DNA of 64,000 bases from Betaproteobacteria bacterium (GTDB lineage Bacteria; Pseudomonadota; Gammaproteobacteria; Burkholderiales; JAEUOS01), in contig JAQGMJ010000040.1 of assembly GCA_028292405.1 (NCBI GenBank), positions 141,295 to 205,294 of the forward strand, written 5' to 3'. Each line of letters opens with the position of its first letter. Position 1 is the first letter of the stretch. The translations under genes were made by a program, and so were the position numbers. Positions 46,336-55,751 of this stretch are shown here, in pieces. The notes beneath the pieces were generated by a model. The model had not been told where the DNA came from, did no database searches, and saw nothing but the letters and a program-made list of their open reading frames with translations.

Positions 46336-47307
46336 TCAGTCGCCGGGGCCGCCGCCGTGCGCGCGGGTGCGGTAGGTTTCCGAGGGCAGTTCGCCGAAGG
46401 CCTGCTGGTAGGCCGAGGAAAACGAACCGATGTGGGTGAAGCCCCAGCGCTGCGCGATGCTGGCGATGGAGTCGCGCGAGCGGGCGTCGAGCAACTGGGC
46501 GCGCACCGCGTTCAGGCGCAACTGGCGCAGATAGTTCATCGGCGTGCTTTCCTTGAAGCGGCGAAAGCCCGATTGCAGCGAGCGCGCACTGGCACCCGAG
46601 GCGCGCACCACGTCGGCTAAGGCAATCGGCCGGGCGATGTTGGCGTGCATGAAGTCGATCGCGCGGCGGACGTGGCGCGGCGAGGGCTGGGTGTCGCCTG
46701 CCTTCAGGCGCTCCGAGTAACTGTGCGGTACGCTTTGCAGCAGCAGGTTCAGCGCGGCATCCTTCAGGTGGGCGGCGGCCAGCGGCGAAGCCTTGAGCGG
46801 CGCGTCGCCGGAGAGCCCTTCGCGGATGGTGGAGGCGATTTCGCGGATCAGCGCATAGGCGTGCGCGCGGCGGGCCGGGGGCTTGAAGCACAGGCGGTCG
46901 GACACCGGCCCGTCGAGCAATTGCGACAGCGCGCGATTGACTTCGCCGATTGTGAAGGTCATGCCGACGGCGGAAAAATTCTCCGGCAGCCGCGGCTGCG
47001 CGCCGCTGCCCAGGTCGAGCACCACGCCGCGGCTCGCGTCCATGGCAGCGGCGGGGCCGCAGTCAATCGCGCCGCTATCGGATGAAAAGGCCAGGCAATA
47101 GCCGTCGAAAAAACTGTTCAGCCCCATTCCGGTGGAGCTGGAGAGCGAAAAAGCGGAGACGCCGTCGATGACGCAACTGCTGACCGAGATGGCGAAGTGG
47201 CCGCCGGCGCCGGGCTCGACGCGGGTGTTGCCATACACTTTCGAGAAAAATCTTGAGGCTTCTTCAGCGTTCGTCGAGTCAAGTGAAACCGCATCTATAG
47301 TGGGCAT
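46336..47307 (-). CDS. AraC-family transcriptional regulator
   Basis: The 323-residue protein has an N-terminal AraC_binding_2-type sensor region (to about 200) and a C-terminal pair of helix-turn-helix motifs. Those are [25 protein letters not shown] and [27 protein letters not shown], the typical signature. AraC regulators of this type often control a neighbouring catabolic operon. Here the nearest genes are a chemoreceptor on the same strand (124 bp) and folD, so the target is not obvious. Hairpins between it and the receptor may end its transcript. Confidence 0.9.
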   Translation of the reverse strand: MPTIDAVSLDSTNAEEASRFFSKVYGNTRVEPGAGGHFAISVSSCVIDGVSAFSLSSSTGMGLNSFFDGYCLAFSSDSGAIDCGPAAAMDASRGVVLDLGSGAQPRLPENFSAVGMTFTIGEVNRALSQLLDGPVSDRLCFKPPARRAHAYALIREIASTIREGLSGDAPLKASPLAAAHLKDAALNLLLQSVPHSYSERLKAGDTQPSPRHVRRAIDFMHANIARPIALADVVRASGASARSLQSGFRRFKESTPMNYLRQLRLNAVRAQLLDARSRDSIASIAQRWGFTHIGSFSSAYQQAFGELPSETYRTRAHGGGPGD

Positions 47308-47722
47308 GTTGCCGGAGAGGCCCGAAGGCTTGCGTGAAACTGGGATTTGGGAATATCCCGATTTTCACAACATTCATGCTCAACGCGCAACAAAATAAGT
47401 GCGAAATCTCTTTATAGGCTAATGGCATAGTCGTTATATCTGGTGCGCCCGATGCGCATCACGCAAGAATTGGTGCGTGAGTTTTTGTGAGTAGCCGTGC
47501 GAAACTCCGGTACCGCCTGTCAGAGTGCAGAAAAACGCAAGTGGTATCGCTATTCCGCGAATTTCTTCGGCGCAATGATTTCATCGGACGCAAAGGCTGC
47601 TGCGGGTAAACTAGCGGAAAAACCTAATCATCGTTGGGGAGCAGTTCGAAAGCGGCGCGGGTTCGCTTCGACCTGTACGGACACTATGCAAGCCGGCGGC
47701 GCGTCGTTTGGACGCGCGCGGC
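47308..47722. other. 415-bp gap between the AraC gene and folD
   Basis: The gap is AT-richer than its surroundings. It contains the palindrome GATGCGCATC (47451-47460), GGTGCG repeated at about 47442 and 47472, and a degenerate piece resembling the terminase repeat near 47613. A short open frame on the plus strand (47497-47766) shows no family features. The AraC promoter must lie here. I see no tRNA or clear small-RNA gene. Confidence 0.5.
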
Positions 47723-48601
47723 TCAGCGGCCGCGCCAGGCCCGCTCCGCGGAGTCGAGCGTGTTGACTACCAGCATGGTGACGGTCATCGGACCGACGCC
47801 GCCTGGCACCGGAGTGATGTGCGAAGCTTTTTTGCGCACGCCTTCGAAGTCGACGTCGCCGACCAGGCGGCCGTCGGGCAGGCGGTTGATGCCGACGTCG
47901 ATCACCACCGCGCCTGCCTTGACCATCTGCGGCACGATCAATCCGGGCACGCCGGCTGCTACCACCAGGATGTCGGCGAGGATGGTGAACTGCGCCAGGT
48001 CGCGGGTGCGGGCGTGGCAGATGGCCACCGTGGCCTCTTGCTGCATCAGCATCAGGGCCATCGGCTTGCCGACGATGTTGGAAGCACCGACTACCACCAC
48101 GTTCTGCCCGCGCACGTCGATGCCTTCGGACTCCAGCAGCTTTTGTACGCCGTAGGGGGTGCAGGGCGGAAACACGGCGTTGCCGAGCACCAGGCCGCCG
48201 ACGTTGTAAAGGTGAAAGCCGTCGACGTCCTTCTCAATCGAGATGGTTTCCAGCACCTGGCGCAGGGCGATGTGCGGCGGCAGCGGCAGTTGCACCAGGA
48301 TGCCGTGGATCGCCGGGTCGTTGTTCAGGGTGCGGATGGCCGCCAATACGTCGGACTCCGGCACGTCAGCGGGAAACTCCAGCAGGCGCGAGGCGACGCC
48401 GACCTCGGCGCAGGCGCGCACCTTGTTGGTGACGTAGACGCGCGAGCCGGGGTCGCTGCCGACCAGCACCACCGCCAGGCCGGGGATGCAGCCGGCCTGC
48501 GCCAGCGCCTGCGCGCGGGCGCGGCATTCAATGCGCAGGGTGCGCGCCAGCGCCTTGCCGTCGATGATCTTGGCGCCGGTCGGCCTTTGCTCAGAAGTCA
48601 T
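47723..48601 (-). CDS. folD: methylenetetrahydrofolate dehydrogenase / cyclohydrolase FolD
   Basis: FolD interconverts 5,10-methylene- and 10-formyl-tetrahydrofolate with NADP. The 292-residue protein starts at the ATG at 48601, overlapping the end of the amidohydrolase gene upstream. Visible motifs are the catalytic lysine region RVYVTNKVRAC, QLPLPPHI, the NADP site VVGASNIVGKPMALML and the C-terminal TPVPGGVGPMTVTMLVVNT. Length is normal. Coupling to an amidohydrolase gene is unusual. Confidence 0.96.
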   Translation of the reverse strand: MTSEQRPTGAKIIDGKALARTLRIECRARAQALAQAGCIPGLAVVLVGSDPGSRVYVTNKVRACAEVGVASRLLEFPADVPESDVLAAIRTLNNDPAIHGILVQLPLPPHIALRQVLETISIEKDVDGFHLYNVGGLVLGNAVFPPCTPYGVQKLLESEGIDVRGQNVVVVGASNIVGKPMALMLMQQEATVAICHARTRDLAQFTILADILVVAAGVPGLIVPQMVKAGAVVIDVGINRLPDGRLVGDVDFEGVRKKASHITPVPGGVGPMTVTMLVVNTLDSAERAWRGR

Positions 48602-49496
48602 AGAGGCGGGCCGGGTTGTCGGTGAACAGGGCCTGGCGCAAGCCGGCATCGGGCGCCCAGCGGGCGACGAAGTGGAAGGCGGCGTCGTCGTCCACTTCGC
48701 GGTAGGGGCGTGGGTCCTGCACGGTATAGCCGGGGATGGGGCGCAGGTCCGGGTGCGGCCAGTTCGAGCCCCACAGCACGCGTTCGCGGTTGGCTTCGAC
48801 GCAGGCCTGGGCCAGGGCGGTCAGGTCCTGGTAATCGGGCGCGGTGCCGGCCTGGTAGGGGGCGGAGAGCTTGACGTAGGCGCGGCCGCTGCGCAGTAGC
48901 GCCAGCATGTCGCTGAAACCCGGCTGGGTCACGCCGAGTTCGCCCTTGGCGTGACCATAGTGGTCGAACACCAGGGTGACCGGCAGCGCGGCCAGGTCGT
49001 CGGCGAGGGCCTGGACCACCGACAGGCGCACGTTGGCCTGGATGTGCCAGCCGAGACCGGCGATGCGTTTTGCCGCTTCGCGCAGGCGCTGCATGCCCGC
49101 CTGCGGGTCCGTTTCCTTGCGCACTTCCATGTTGATGCGAATGCCCCGCACGCCGCCCTGGTGCAGGCGCTGCAGTTCGGCATCGCTGATGCCCATGTCG
49201 ATCACCGCGACGCCGCGCGTGATGGCGAGGCCGTGCTCGGCGATCACGTCCAGCGTCACCTGGTTGTCGGTGCCGTAGGTACTGGGGGTGACGATGACAA
49301 AGCGCTCGATGCCGACGCGTTCATGCATGCGCTTCAGGTCGGCCAGCAGGGCGGTGCGCGGTGTATAGGAACGATCCGGCGAAAACGGGTATTGAGATTG
49401 CGGCGGGACGATGTGGATGTGGCAGTCGCAGGCGCCGGCGGGCGCGCGCGGTGCGATGGTGCTTGGGGCGGATGAGACTGACAATGAGGCTGACAT
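48591..49496 (-). CDS. LigI-like amidohydrolase
   Basis: This metal-dependent TIM-barrel hydrolase of 301 residues belongs to the amidohydrolase_2 family. It has the N-terminal metal motif DCHIHI, an internal FDHYGHAKGE and the C-terminal GSNWPHPDLRP motif. Its nearest known types are 2-pyrone-4,6-dicarboxylate lactonase (LigI) and similar lactonases or decarboxylases of aromatic breakdown. The substrate cannot be assigned. The neighbouring damaged Bug receptor suggests uptake and hydrolysis of an organic acid. Confidence 0.8.
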   Translation of the reverse strand: MSASLSVSSAPSTIAPRAPAGACDCHIHIVPPQSQYPFSPDRSYTPRTALLADLKRMHERVGIERFVIVTPSTYGTDNQVTLDVIAEHGLAITRGVAVIDMGISDAELQRLHQGGVRGIRINMEVRKETDPQAGMQRLREAAKRIAGLGWHIQANVRLSVVQALADDLAALPVTLVFDHYGHAKGELGVTQPGFSDMLALLRSGRAYVKLSAPYQAGTAPDYQDLTALAQACVEANRERVLWGSNWPHPDLRPIPGYTVQDPRPYREVDDDAAFHFVARWAPDAGLRQALFTDNPARLYDF

Positions 49497-49514
49497 TCGG
49501 GTGCGGCTTTCCGG

Positions 49515-50500
49515 TTATTCGACGGCGATGTGCGCTTCGCGTGCGATCGCCTTGGATTTGGCGATGTCGGCGCTGACAAAGGCCTTGAATTCGCCTTGCT
49601 TCATGCTGAAGGTGGTGGCGCCCATGTCGGCGAACTGCTTTTTCACTTCCGGCCTGGCCAGGGCGGCGCCCAGCGCGGCCACCAGTTTAGCCTCTACTTC
49701 GGGTGGCAGCCGGCGGGGGCGAACACGCCGACATAGGTGACGATGTCAAAGCCCGGCACGCCCTGCTCGGCCAGGGTCGGCACATTGGCAATCAGCGGCG
49801 AGCGCTCGCGCCCGAGCTGGGCGATGGCCTTGATGCGGCCGTCGCGGATGTATTGCAGCGAGGTGTTGAGCTGGTCGACCATCATGTCGATCTGGCTGCC
49901 GAGCAGGTCGGTGAGCGCGGGCGCGCCGCCCTTGTAGGGCACGTGTTCCAGCGGCAGCTTGGCAGTGTAGACAATCTGTTCCAGGGCGATGTGCGGCGCC
50001 GAGCCGCTGCCGGAAGTGCCGACCGAGACGTGGCCGCCACGGGCTTTGGAGTACGCGCGCAGGTCGGCGAGATTGGCCACCGGTGTTTTTTGCGCGGCGG
50101 TGAGCACCATCGGCACGGTCTGGATGCCGCCTATCATGGTGAAGTCGCGCAGCGGGTCGTATTGCACGTTCTTGTAGATGAAGGGCGCGATCGATACCGT
50201 GCTGCCGGCCACCAGCAGGGTATAGCCGTCCGGCCTGGCCTTGGCCACGGTGGCGGCGCCGATGGTGCCGCCGGCGCCGGCGCGATTGTCGATCACCATG
50301 CTCTGTCCGAGCGCTTCTCCCATTGCCTGCGAGACCACGCGGGCCGAGACGTCGATATTGCCGCCGGGCGGGAAGGGGACGACGACCTGGATCGGGTGCG
50401 TGGGGTAGGCGTCGGCGGCGAGCGCCGTGCAAAAGGCGGCGGCGCCAACAGCTGCGGCGAACGCCAGAAGGGAGCTGCGCAGGAAAACTGAAATCGGCAT
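49515..50500 (-). pseudogene. Bug-family receptor gene broken by a one-base frameshift
   Basis: The gene starts MPISVFLRSSLLAFAAAVGA with a signal peptide and keeps the family segments HPIQVVVPFPPGGNIDVSAR, VIDNRAGAGGTIGA and HVPYKGGAPALTDLL. At about 49710 the frame breaks. Translation runs VGVFAPAGCHPK and stops at 49694. In the next frame it continues LPPEVEAKLVAALGAALARP to IAREAHIAVE and stops at 49515, giving a full-length family C-terminus. Adding one C in the GGCTGCC stretch restores the frame. A real mutation or a sequencing error is possible; the rest of the gene looks undamaged. Confidence 0.85.
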
Positions 50501-50550
50501 GCGGGTCTTTCGCTGAAAAATGCTCGGGAAATTGTTACGTTAGCGGTGAC

Positions 50551-51330
50551 TCAATCGGGCTCGGCCATCGCCTCGGCGATGCAGCGCTCGTTGTCGGCCA
50601 TGAATGTGCCGATCTGCGCGGTCTTCCAGGCAGGCCGCGCGATCAGCCGCGCCCACCATTCTTCAGTGCGCGGCAGCAGGCGGCCCGGCCGCTCCTCCTC
50701 GAAGCGCACCACGTAGGGGGCGGCGTGCAGGTCGGAGAGGGTGATGCGTTCGCCGTGGATCCACGGGCCGCCGCTTTGCTCGAGATAGCGCTCCACTTGT
50801 GCGCACATGTTTTCGAGAATGTCGAGGGCGGCGTCGATCTCGGCCGGGGTGAAGGGGTTGCGCGCCATCCGTGTCCAGAGGTCGCGGCGTTCCTTGCTGG
50901 GAATGGCGGCCATGCGGGTGGCGAGCTCTTCGTCGCTCCACTTCTCGCACATCGGGCGCATCATTTTCATCCAGTTCGGCTTTTGCACCGCCGGCAGGCA
51001 GACGTCGTCGATGTACTTGGACCAGCGCCGCACTTCGTGGCGTTGCGTGGGGTCATCGGGCATCAGCGGCGGGTCCGGAAAGGCTTCGTCGAGATATTCA
51101 TCGATCAGGTTGCTCTCGACCAGGTTATGGCCATCGACCACCAGGCAGGGCACGATGCCGCTGGGGTTGAGCTTCTTGTACCAGGGGGTGTGGTGCTGGA
51201 AGCGCAGCAGGTCCAGCACATGGCCTTCGTAGTCCAGGCCTTTTTCCGCCATCATCAGGCGCACCTTGCGCGAGGCGCTGGAGTTCCAGGCGTGATACAG
51301 CACGAATTTCGGCATTGCGGCGCGCTGCAT
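50551..51330 (-). CDS. glutathione S-transferase family protein
   Basis: The 259-residue protein has the thioredoxin-like N-terminal domain (MPKFVLYHAWNSSASRKVRLMMAEKGLDYEGHVLDL), with the serine-rich SSASRKVR segment at the active site. It also has the proline turn GIVPCLVVDG, the substrate motif VESNLIDEYLD and an all-helical C-terminal domain. The start at 51330 has AAAGGAG just upstream. Related enzymes include LigF/LigE-type beta-etherases, but this cannot be decided by eye. It lies between the damaged Bug receptor gene and ackA. Confidence 0.87.
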   Translation of the reverse strand: MQRAAMPKFVLYHAWNSSASRKVRLMMAEKGLDYEGHVLDLLRFQHHTPWYKKLNPSGIVPCLVVDGHNLVESNLIDEYLDEAFPDPPLMPDDPTQRHEVRRWSKYIDDVCLPAVQKPNWMKMMRPMCEKWSDEELATRMAAIPSKERRDLWTRMARNPFTPAEIDAALDILENMCAQVERYLEQSGGPWIHGERITLSDLHAAPYVVRFEEERPGRLLPRTEEWWARLIARPAWKTAQIGTFMADNERCIAEAMAEPD

Positions 51331-51464
51331 GGGGTCTCCTTTGCGCGCGCATTTTTGGGAAGCAGGATCGAGGGGCGCGCTGCAGGCGCAAGTTAACAGG
51401 TCACCGCGGGCGGCGGGCTTATGCGCCGCCTAAGCGCTGCGGCAAAGAAGCAGGCGCCGCCGAC

Positions 51465-52643
51465 TCAGTCCTTCCAGGTTTCACTCAGCAGCCGGTCGGC
51501 GTGACGGGCGATGGTCGCGTCTTCCTGGGCGACGAGCACGCGCACCGTGCAGGTTGCGCCCGGCGGACTGATCAAATCGGCACCGCCCTGGTTTACCTTT
51601 TCTTCCAGCGCGATGCCGGCCCAGGACAGACGGCTGCAGATTTCGGCGCGGCTTTGCGCGTCATGCTCGCCAATGCCGCCGGTGAACACCAGCAGGTCCA
51701 GACCACCGAGAACGGCTGCATGGGCGGCGATCTGCTTGGCGACCGAGAGGCAGAACATGTCGATTGCCAGGCGCGCCCGCGGATCGGCCGGCGCTGCCTG
51801 ACGCAGTTCGCGCATGTCGCCGCTCAGGCCGGATACGCCCAGCATGCCGGACCGGCGGTTGACCAAGGTTTCGAGGCCATCGTAGTCCAGGCCGCGCTCG
51901 CGCCCGAGCCAGATCAGCGTGCCGGGGTCAAGGTCGCCGCTGCGCGTCGCCATCACGATGCCGCCGGCAGGGGTGAGGCCCATGCTGGTGTCGGCTGAGT
52001 GGCCATCGCGCACGGCGGTAACGCTGGCGCCGCTGCCGAGATGGGCGACGATCAGGCGCTGCGGCATGGGCTCAAGGCGCGCGACGATCGATTCGCACGA
52101 GAGGCCATGAAAGCCGTAGCGCCGCAGGCCGCTCGCCTCCAGTTCGTGCGGCAAGGGCAGGACGCGGGCGAGATCGGGCAGTTGCGCGTGAAACGCGGTA
52201 TCCAGGCAGGCCACCTGCGGGACCCCGGCGAACAGCGCGCGGCTTTGTTCCACCACAGCCAGGGCCGCCGGCAGGTGCAGGGGCGCGTAGGAACATGCTT
52301 GATGCAGTTGCCGCAGGACCGCGTCGTCCAGCACCTTGTGTTGCAGCAAATGCGGGCCGCCGTGGACCAGGCGGTGGCCAATAGCGTCGGGGCTTCCATG
52401 ACCACGTTCGGCCAGCAGTGCCCGGATGCGCGCGACGGCGGCACCGGCGTCCTCGAAATTTACGGGCTCGGAAATGACTTCCTTGCCGTTCTCATCCTTT
52501 ACCTTGAGGTGCCCGGCTTTGGCGATGCCTTCGGCTTCGCCGTCCAGCAGCACGCGCGCCTGTTCATCGCGCACGGCGTACAAGCCGAACTTGAGCGAGG
52601 ACGATCCGCTGTTGAAGACGAGAACGCGGCGCGCTTCGGCCAT
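51465..52643 (-). CDS. ackA: acetate kinase
   Basis: Acetate kinase converts acetyl phosphate and ADP to acetate and ATP. The 392-residue protein starts at the ATG at 52643, preceded by CGGAG. It has the ASKHA-fold motifs VFNSGSSSLKFGLY, HRLVHGG, HLGSGASVTAV and VFTGGIGEHDAQSR. It lies 14 bp after the phosphoketolase gene, whose product is acetyl phosphate, so the two form one short pathway. No pta gene is present. Confidence 0.95.
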   Translation of the reverse strand: MAEARRVLVFNSGSSSLKFGLYAVRDEQARVLLDGEAEGIAKAGHLKVKDENGKEVISEPVNFEDAGAAVARIRALLAERGHGSPDAIGHRLVHGGPHLLQHKVLDDAVLRQLHQACSYAPLHLPAALAVVEQSRALFAGVPQVACLDTAFHAQLPDLARVLPLPHELEASGLRRYGFHGLSCESIVARLEPMPQRLIVAHLGSGASVTAVRDGHSADTSMGLTPAGGIVMATRSGDLDPGTLIWLGRERGLDYDGLETLVNRRSGMLGVSGLSGDMRELRQAAPADPRARLAIDMFCLSVAKQIAAHAAVLGGLDLLVFTGGIGEHDAQSRAEICSRLSWAGIALEEKVNQGGADLISPPGATCTVRVLVAQEDATIARHADRLLSETWKD

Positions 52644-52657
52644 CGCAATATCTCCGT

Positions 52658-55009
52658 TCAATGCCAGCGCCAGTCGCGCACTTCGGGCATGTCTTCCCCG
52701 TTTGCGCTGACGTATTCGCGATGGCGGGCCATGATGGCGGCGTGGCGCGCTTCGGCGGCGGGCACCAGGGCCTGCAGGCGCGGTACATGGTGGATCACGT
52801 CCAGCGCCAACTGATAGCGGTCGAGATTGTTCAGCACCACCATGTCGAAGGGGGTGGTGGTGGTACCTTCCTCCTTGTAGCCGCGCACGTGCAGGTTGTC
52901 GTGGTTGCGGCGGCGGTAAGTGAGCTTGTGGATGATGCCGGGATAGCCGTGGTAGGCGAAGATCACTGGCTTGTCGGTGGTGAACATGGCGTCGAAGGCT
53001 TCATCCTCCAGGCCGTGCGGGTGCTCGGAGGGCGACTGCAGGGCCATCAGGTCGACCACGTTGACCACGCGCATGCGCAAGTCTGGTACGTACCCGCGCA
53101 ACAAGGTGACGGCCGCCAGCGCTTCGAGGGTGGGAATGTCGCCGGCGCAGGCCAACACCACTTCGGGGTCGCCGCCGTCGTTGCAGGCCCACTCCCAGAT
53201 GCCGGCGCCGCGCTTGCAATGGGTGATGGCGGCGTCCATGGTCATCCACTGCCAGGCGGGCTGTTTGCCGGCGATGATCAGGTTGACGTAGTTGCGGCTG
53301 CGCAGGCAATGGTCGGCGACGGAGAGCAGGCTGTTGGCGTCCGGGGGCAGGTAGATGCGCACGACGTCGGACTTCTTGTTGGCGACGTGGTCGATGAAGC
53401 CGGGGTCCTGATGGGAGAAGCCGTTGTGGTCCTGGCGCCAGACGTGGGAACTCAGCAGGTAGTTGAGCGAGGCGATCGGCACGCGCCAGGGGATCTTGCG
53501 CGTGGTCTTGAGCCACTTGGCGTGCTGGTTGAACATCGAGTCGATGATGTGGATGAAGGCTTCGTAGCAGTTGAACAGGCCGTGGCGGCCGGTCAGAAGA
53601 TAGCCTTCGAGCCAGCCTTCGCACAGGTGTTCGCTCAGCACTTCCATGACGCGGCCGGAAGGGTCGAGGTCGGTGTCCTTCTCGTCGGTTTGCGCCATCC
53701 AGGCCCGGCCGGTGGCCTCGAAGATGTGTTGCAGGCGGTTGGAGGCGGTTTCGTCCGGGCCGAAGACGCGAAAGTTCGCGCTCGCCATGTTTTGCTTCAT
53801 GACGTCGCGCAGGAAGGCGCCGAGCACGGCGGTGGATTCGACTTCCTTCTTGCCCGGAACGGTCGCGTCGACGGCGTACCTGCGAAAGTCGGGCATCACC
53901 AGGGGTTGCAGCAACCCGCCGCCGTTGGCGTGCGGGTTGGCGCCCATGCGCCGGGTGCCGGCCGGCGCCAGCGCCGCGAGATCGGCGCGCAGCGCGCCTT
54001 GCGCGTCGAACAGGGTTTGCGGCTGATAGCTGCGCATCCAGGCTTCGAGTTCTTGCAGGTGTTCCGGCTTGTCGAATTTGGCGATCGGCACCTGGTGCGC
54101 GCGCCAGGTGCCTTCCACCGGCAGGCCGTCGACGAATTTTGGCCCCGTCCAGCCCTTCGGGGTGACGAGCACGATCATCGGCCAGCGCGGCAATACGGCG
54201 GCGCGCAGTTCCGGGCCGCGCGCATCCGCCTGTATTTTCTTGATCGACGCCAGCGCCTGCTCCAGGGTGGCGGCGAAGGCCTGGTGCATGGCCATCGGCT
54301 CGTGGCCTTCAACGAACAGCGGCTCGTGGCCGTAGCCGCGTAGCAGGTCGGTCAATTGATCGCGCGGGATGCGCGCCAGCACGGTGGGGTTGGCGATCTT
54401 GTAGCCATTGAGGTGCAGGATCGGCAGCACGGCGCCGTCGCGCGCGGGATCGAGGAACTTGTTTGAATGCCAGCTGGCGGCCAGCGGGCCGGTCTCGGCT
54501 TCGCCGTCGCCGATCACGCAGGCGGCGATCAGGTCGGGGTTGTCGAACACGGCGCCGTAGGCGTGCGCCACGGAATAGCCGAGTTCGCCGCCTTCGTGGA
54601 TCGAGCCCGGGGTTTCCGGCGCGACGTGGCTGGGGATGCCGTAGGGCCAGGAGAACTGCCTGAACAAGGCCTGAATGCCGGCCTTGTCGCGGCCGATATG
54701 CGGATAGCGCTCCGAATAGGTGCCTTCGAGGTAGGTGTTGGCCACCATGCCGGGGCCGCCGTGGCCGGGGCCGGCGATGTAGATGACGTTCAGGTCCTGC
54801 TCGCGGATCACCCGGTTCAGGTGTACGTAAATGAAGTTCAGGCCCGGGGTGGTGCCCCAGTGGCCGAGCAGGCGCGGCTTGATGTGTTCCGGGCGCAGGG
54901 GTTGTTCCAGCAGCGGGTTGTCGCGCAGGTAAATCTGGCCGACGGAAAGATAGTTGGCGGCACACCAGTAGGCGTGCATTTTTTCCAGCTGCTCGGGCGC
55001 GAGGGGCAT
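52658..55009 (-). CDS. xfp: phosphoketolase (xylulose-5-phosphate / fructose-6-phosphate)
   Basis: Phosphoketolase is a thiamine-diphosphate enzyme that splits xylulose 5-phosphate, and often fructose 6-phosphate, into acetyl phosphate and an aldose phosphate. The 783-residue protein starts at the ATG at 55009, with GGAG upstream. It has family signatures [48 protein letters not shown] and [20 protein letters not shown]. It forms an operon with ackA. It gives ATP from sugars without full glycolysis. Confidence 0.95.
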   Translation of the reverse strand: MPLAPEQLEKMHAYWCAANYLSVGQIYLRDNPLLEQPLRPEHIKPRLLGHWGTTPGLNFIYVHLNRVIREQDLNVIYIAGPGHGGPGMVANTYLEGTYSERYPHIGRDKAGIQALFRQFSWPYGIPSHVAPETPGSIHEGGELGYSVAHAYGAVFDNPDLIAACVIGDGEAETGPLAASWHSNKFLDPARDGAVLPILHLNGYKIANPTVLARIPRDQLTDLLRGYGHEPLFVEGHEPMAMHQAFAATLEQALASIKKIQADARGPELRAAVLPRWPMIVLVTPKGWTGPKFVDGLPVEGTWRAHQVPIAKFDKPEHLQELEAWMRSYQPQTLFDAQGALRADLAALAPAGTRRMGANPHANGGGLLQPLVMPDFRRYAVDATVPGKKEVESTAVLGAFLRDVMKQNMASANFRVFGPDETASNRLQHIFEATGRAWMAQTDEKDTDLDPSGRVMEVLSEHLCEGWLEGYLLTGRHGLFNCYEAFIHIIDSMFNQHAKWLKTTRKIPWRVPIASLNYLLSSHVWRQDHNGFSHQDPGFIDHVANKKSDVVRIYLPPDANSLLSVADHCLRSRNYVNLIIAGKQPAWQWMTMDAAITHCKRGAGIWEWACNDGGDPEVVLACAGDIPTLEALAAVTLLRGYVPDLRMRVVNVVDLMALQSPSEHPHGLEDEAFDAMFTTDKPVIFAYHGYPGIIHKLTYRRRNHDNLHVRGYKEEGTTTTPFDMVVLNNLDRYQLALDVIHHVPRLQALVPAAEARHAAIMARHREYVSANGEDMPEVRDWRWH

Positions 55010-55174
55010 CGTTTTTCTCCGGAAGGGCGCAAGCGGCCCGGTGCGCCGCCTTGCAGCCTTACGACTGCGAATCAGCGGCACATGTTCCCCAATTCGGCCA
55101 GTGTCGCACAGGCCGGATGCCGGTAGCCCCTCTATTGGCCCGCTACACCGGCATGACAGCGAAATTTCCCCGCG

Positions 55175-55558
55175 CTAACGGGCCGGCTCTTCGCGGATTT
55201 CGTCGACGCGGTCCGGATAGAAGGCGATATGGCCCTTGATCGCGGTGACCGCCGCATAAGGCAATTCATAGGTCCAGACGGCGTTGAGCGAACGCTCACG
55301 CCCTGCGGGGATGCTGTAATAGGCGCAGTCGCCCTTGTAGGGGCAATAAGTGGTGTGCGCGGTGCGTTCGAGCAGGGCCATATCCACGTCCTTGCGCGGA
55401 ATATATTGTACGGCCGGGTATTTGGCCTCGCGCAGGGTCAGCGCCTCGGTGGTGCTGGCGATGGTGCGTCCGGCCAGGGTGACGATGACGCGGGCGGGAT
55501 TGGCCTCGATGGCAATGGGGTGGTCGGCGCTGGGCAGCTTGACGGGTTTATCGCTCAT
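55175..55558 (-). CDS. DUF427-family protein
   Basis: The 127-residue protein matches the DUF427 family, with the segments EALTLREAKYPAVQYIPRKDVDM and the conserved TYCPYKGDCAYYSI with two cysteines. It ends AAVTAIKGHIAFYPDRVDEI. The biochemical role of the family is unknown. It is a single gene, divergent from the ABC-type binding protein gene across 193 bp. Confidence 0.85.
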   Translation of the reverse strand: MSDKPVKLPSADHPIAIEANPARVIVTLAGRTIASTTEALTLREAKYPAVQYIPRKDVDMALLERTAHTTYCPYKGDCAYYSIPAGRERSLNAVWTYELPYAAVTAIKGHIAFYPDRVDEIREEPAR

Positions 55559-55751
55559 GGAATCCTCCGGGATGAATGCTCAGTCTTCAATGCGGGCCGT
55601 GCCGGTGGAAATCAAGGCCGAGTGCCGGCGAAGGGCGAAATTCTTCAATCTGCTGCATAAATGCCCGCAAGGCCATGGCGGACTTCTTTCATGTCATAGT
55701 GCATCGGGGGCCACGCAGCCCCTGTCGCACCATAATCACGAGGAGACGAAT

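Noticed and set aside
47610..47640. Possible fifth copy of the terminase-gene repeat (GGAAAAACCTAATC...)
   Set aside because: Only the first ten or so bases match; the GTTTTG-CAGGTT half is missing, so chance cannot be excluded.
47497..47766. Short plus-strand open frame between the AraC gene and folD
   Set aside because: It starts at GTG without a ribosome binding site, overlaps the end of folD and has no family features.
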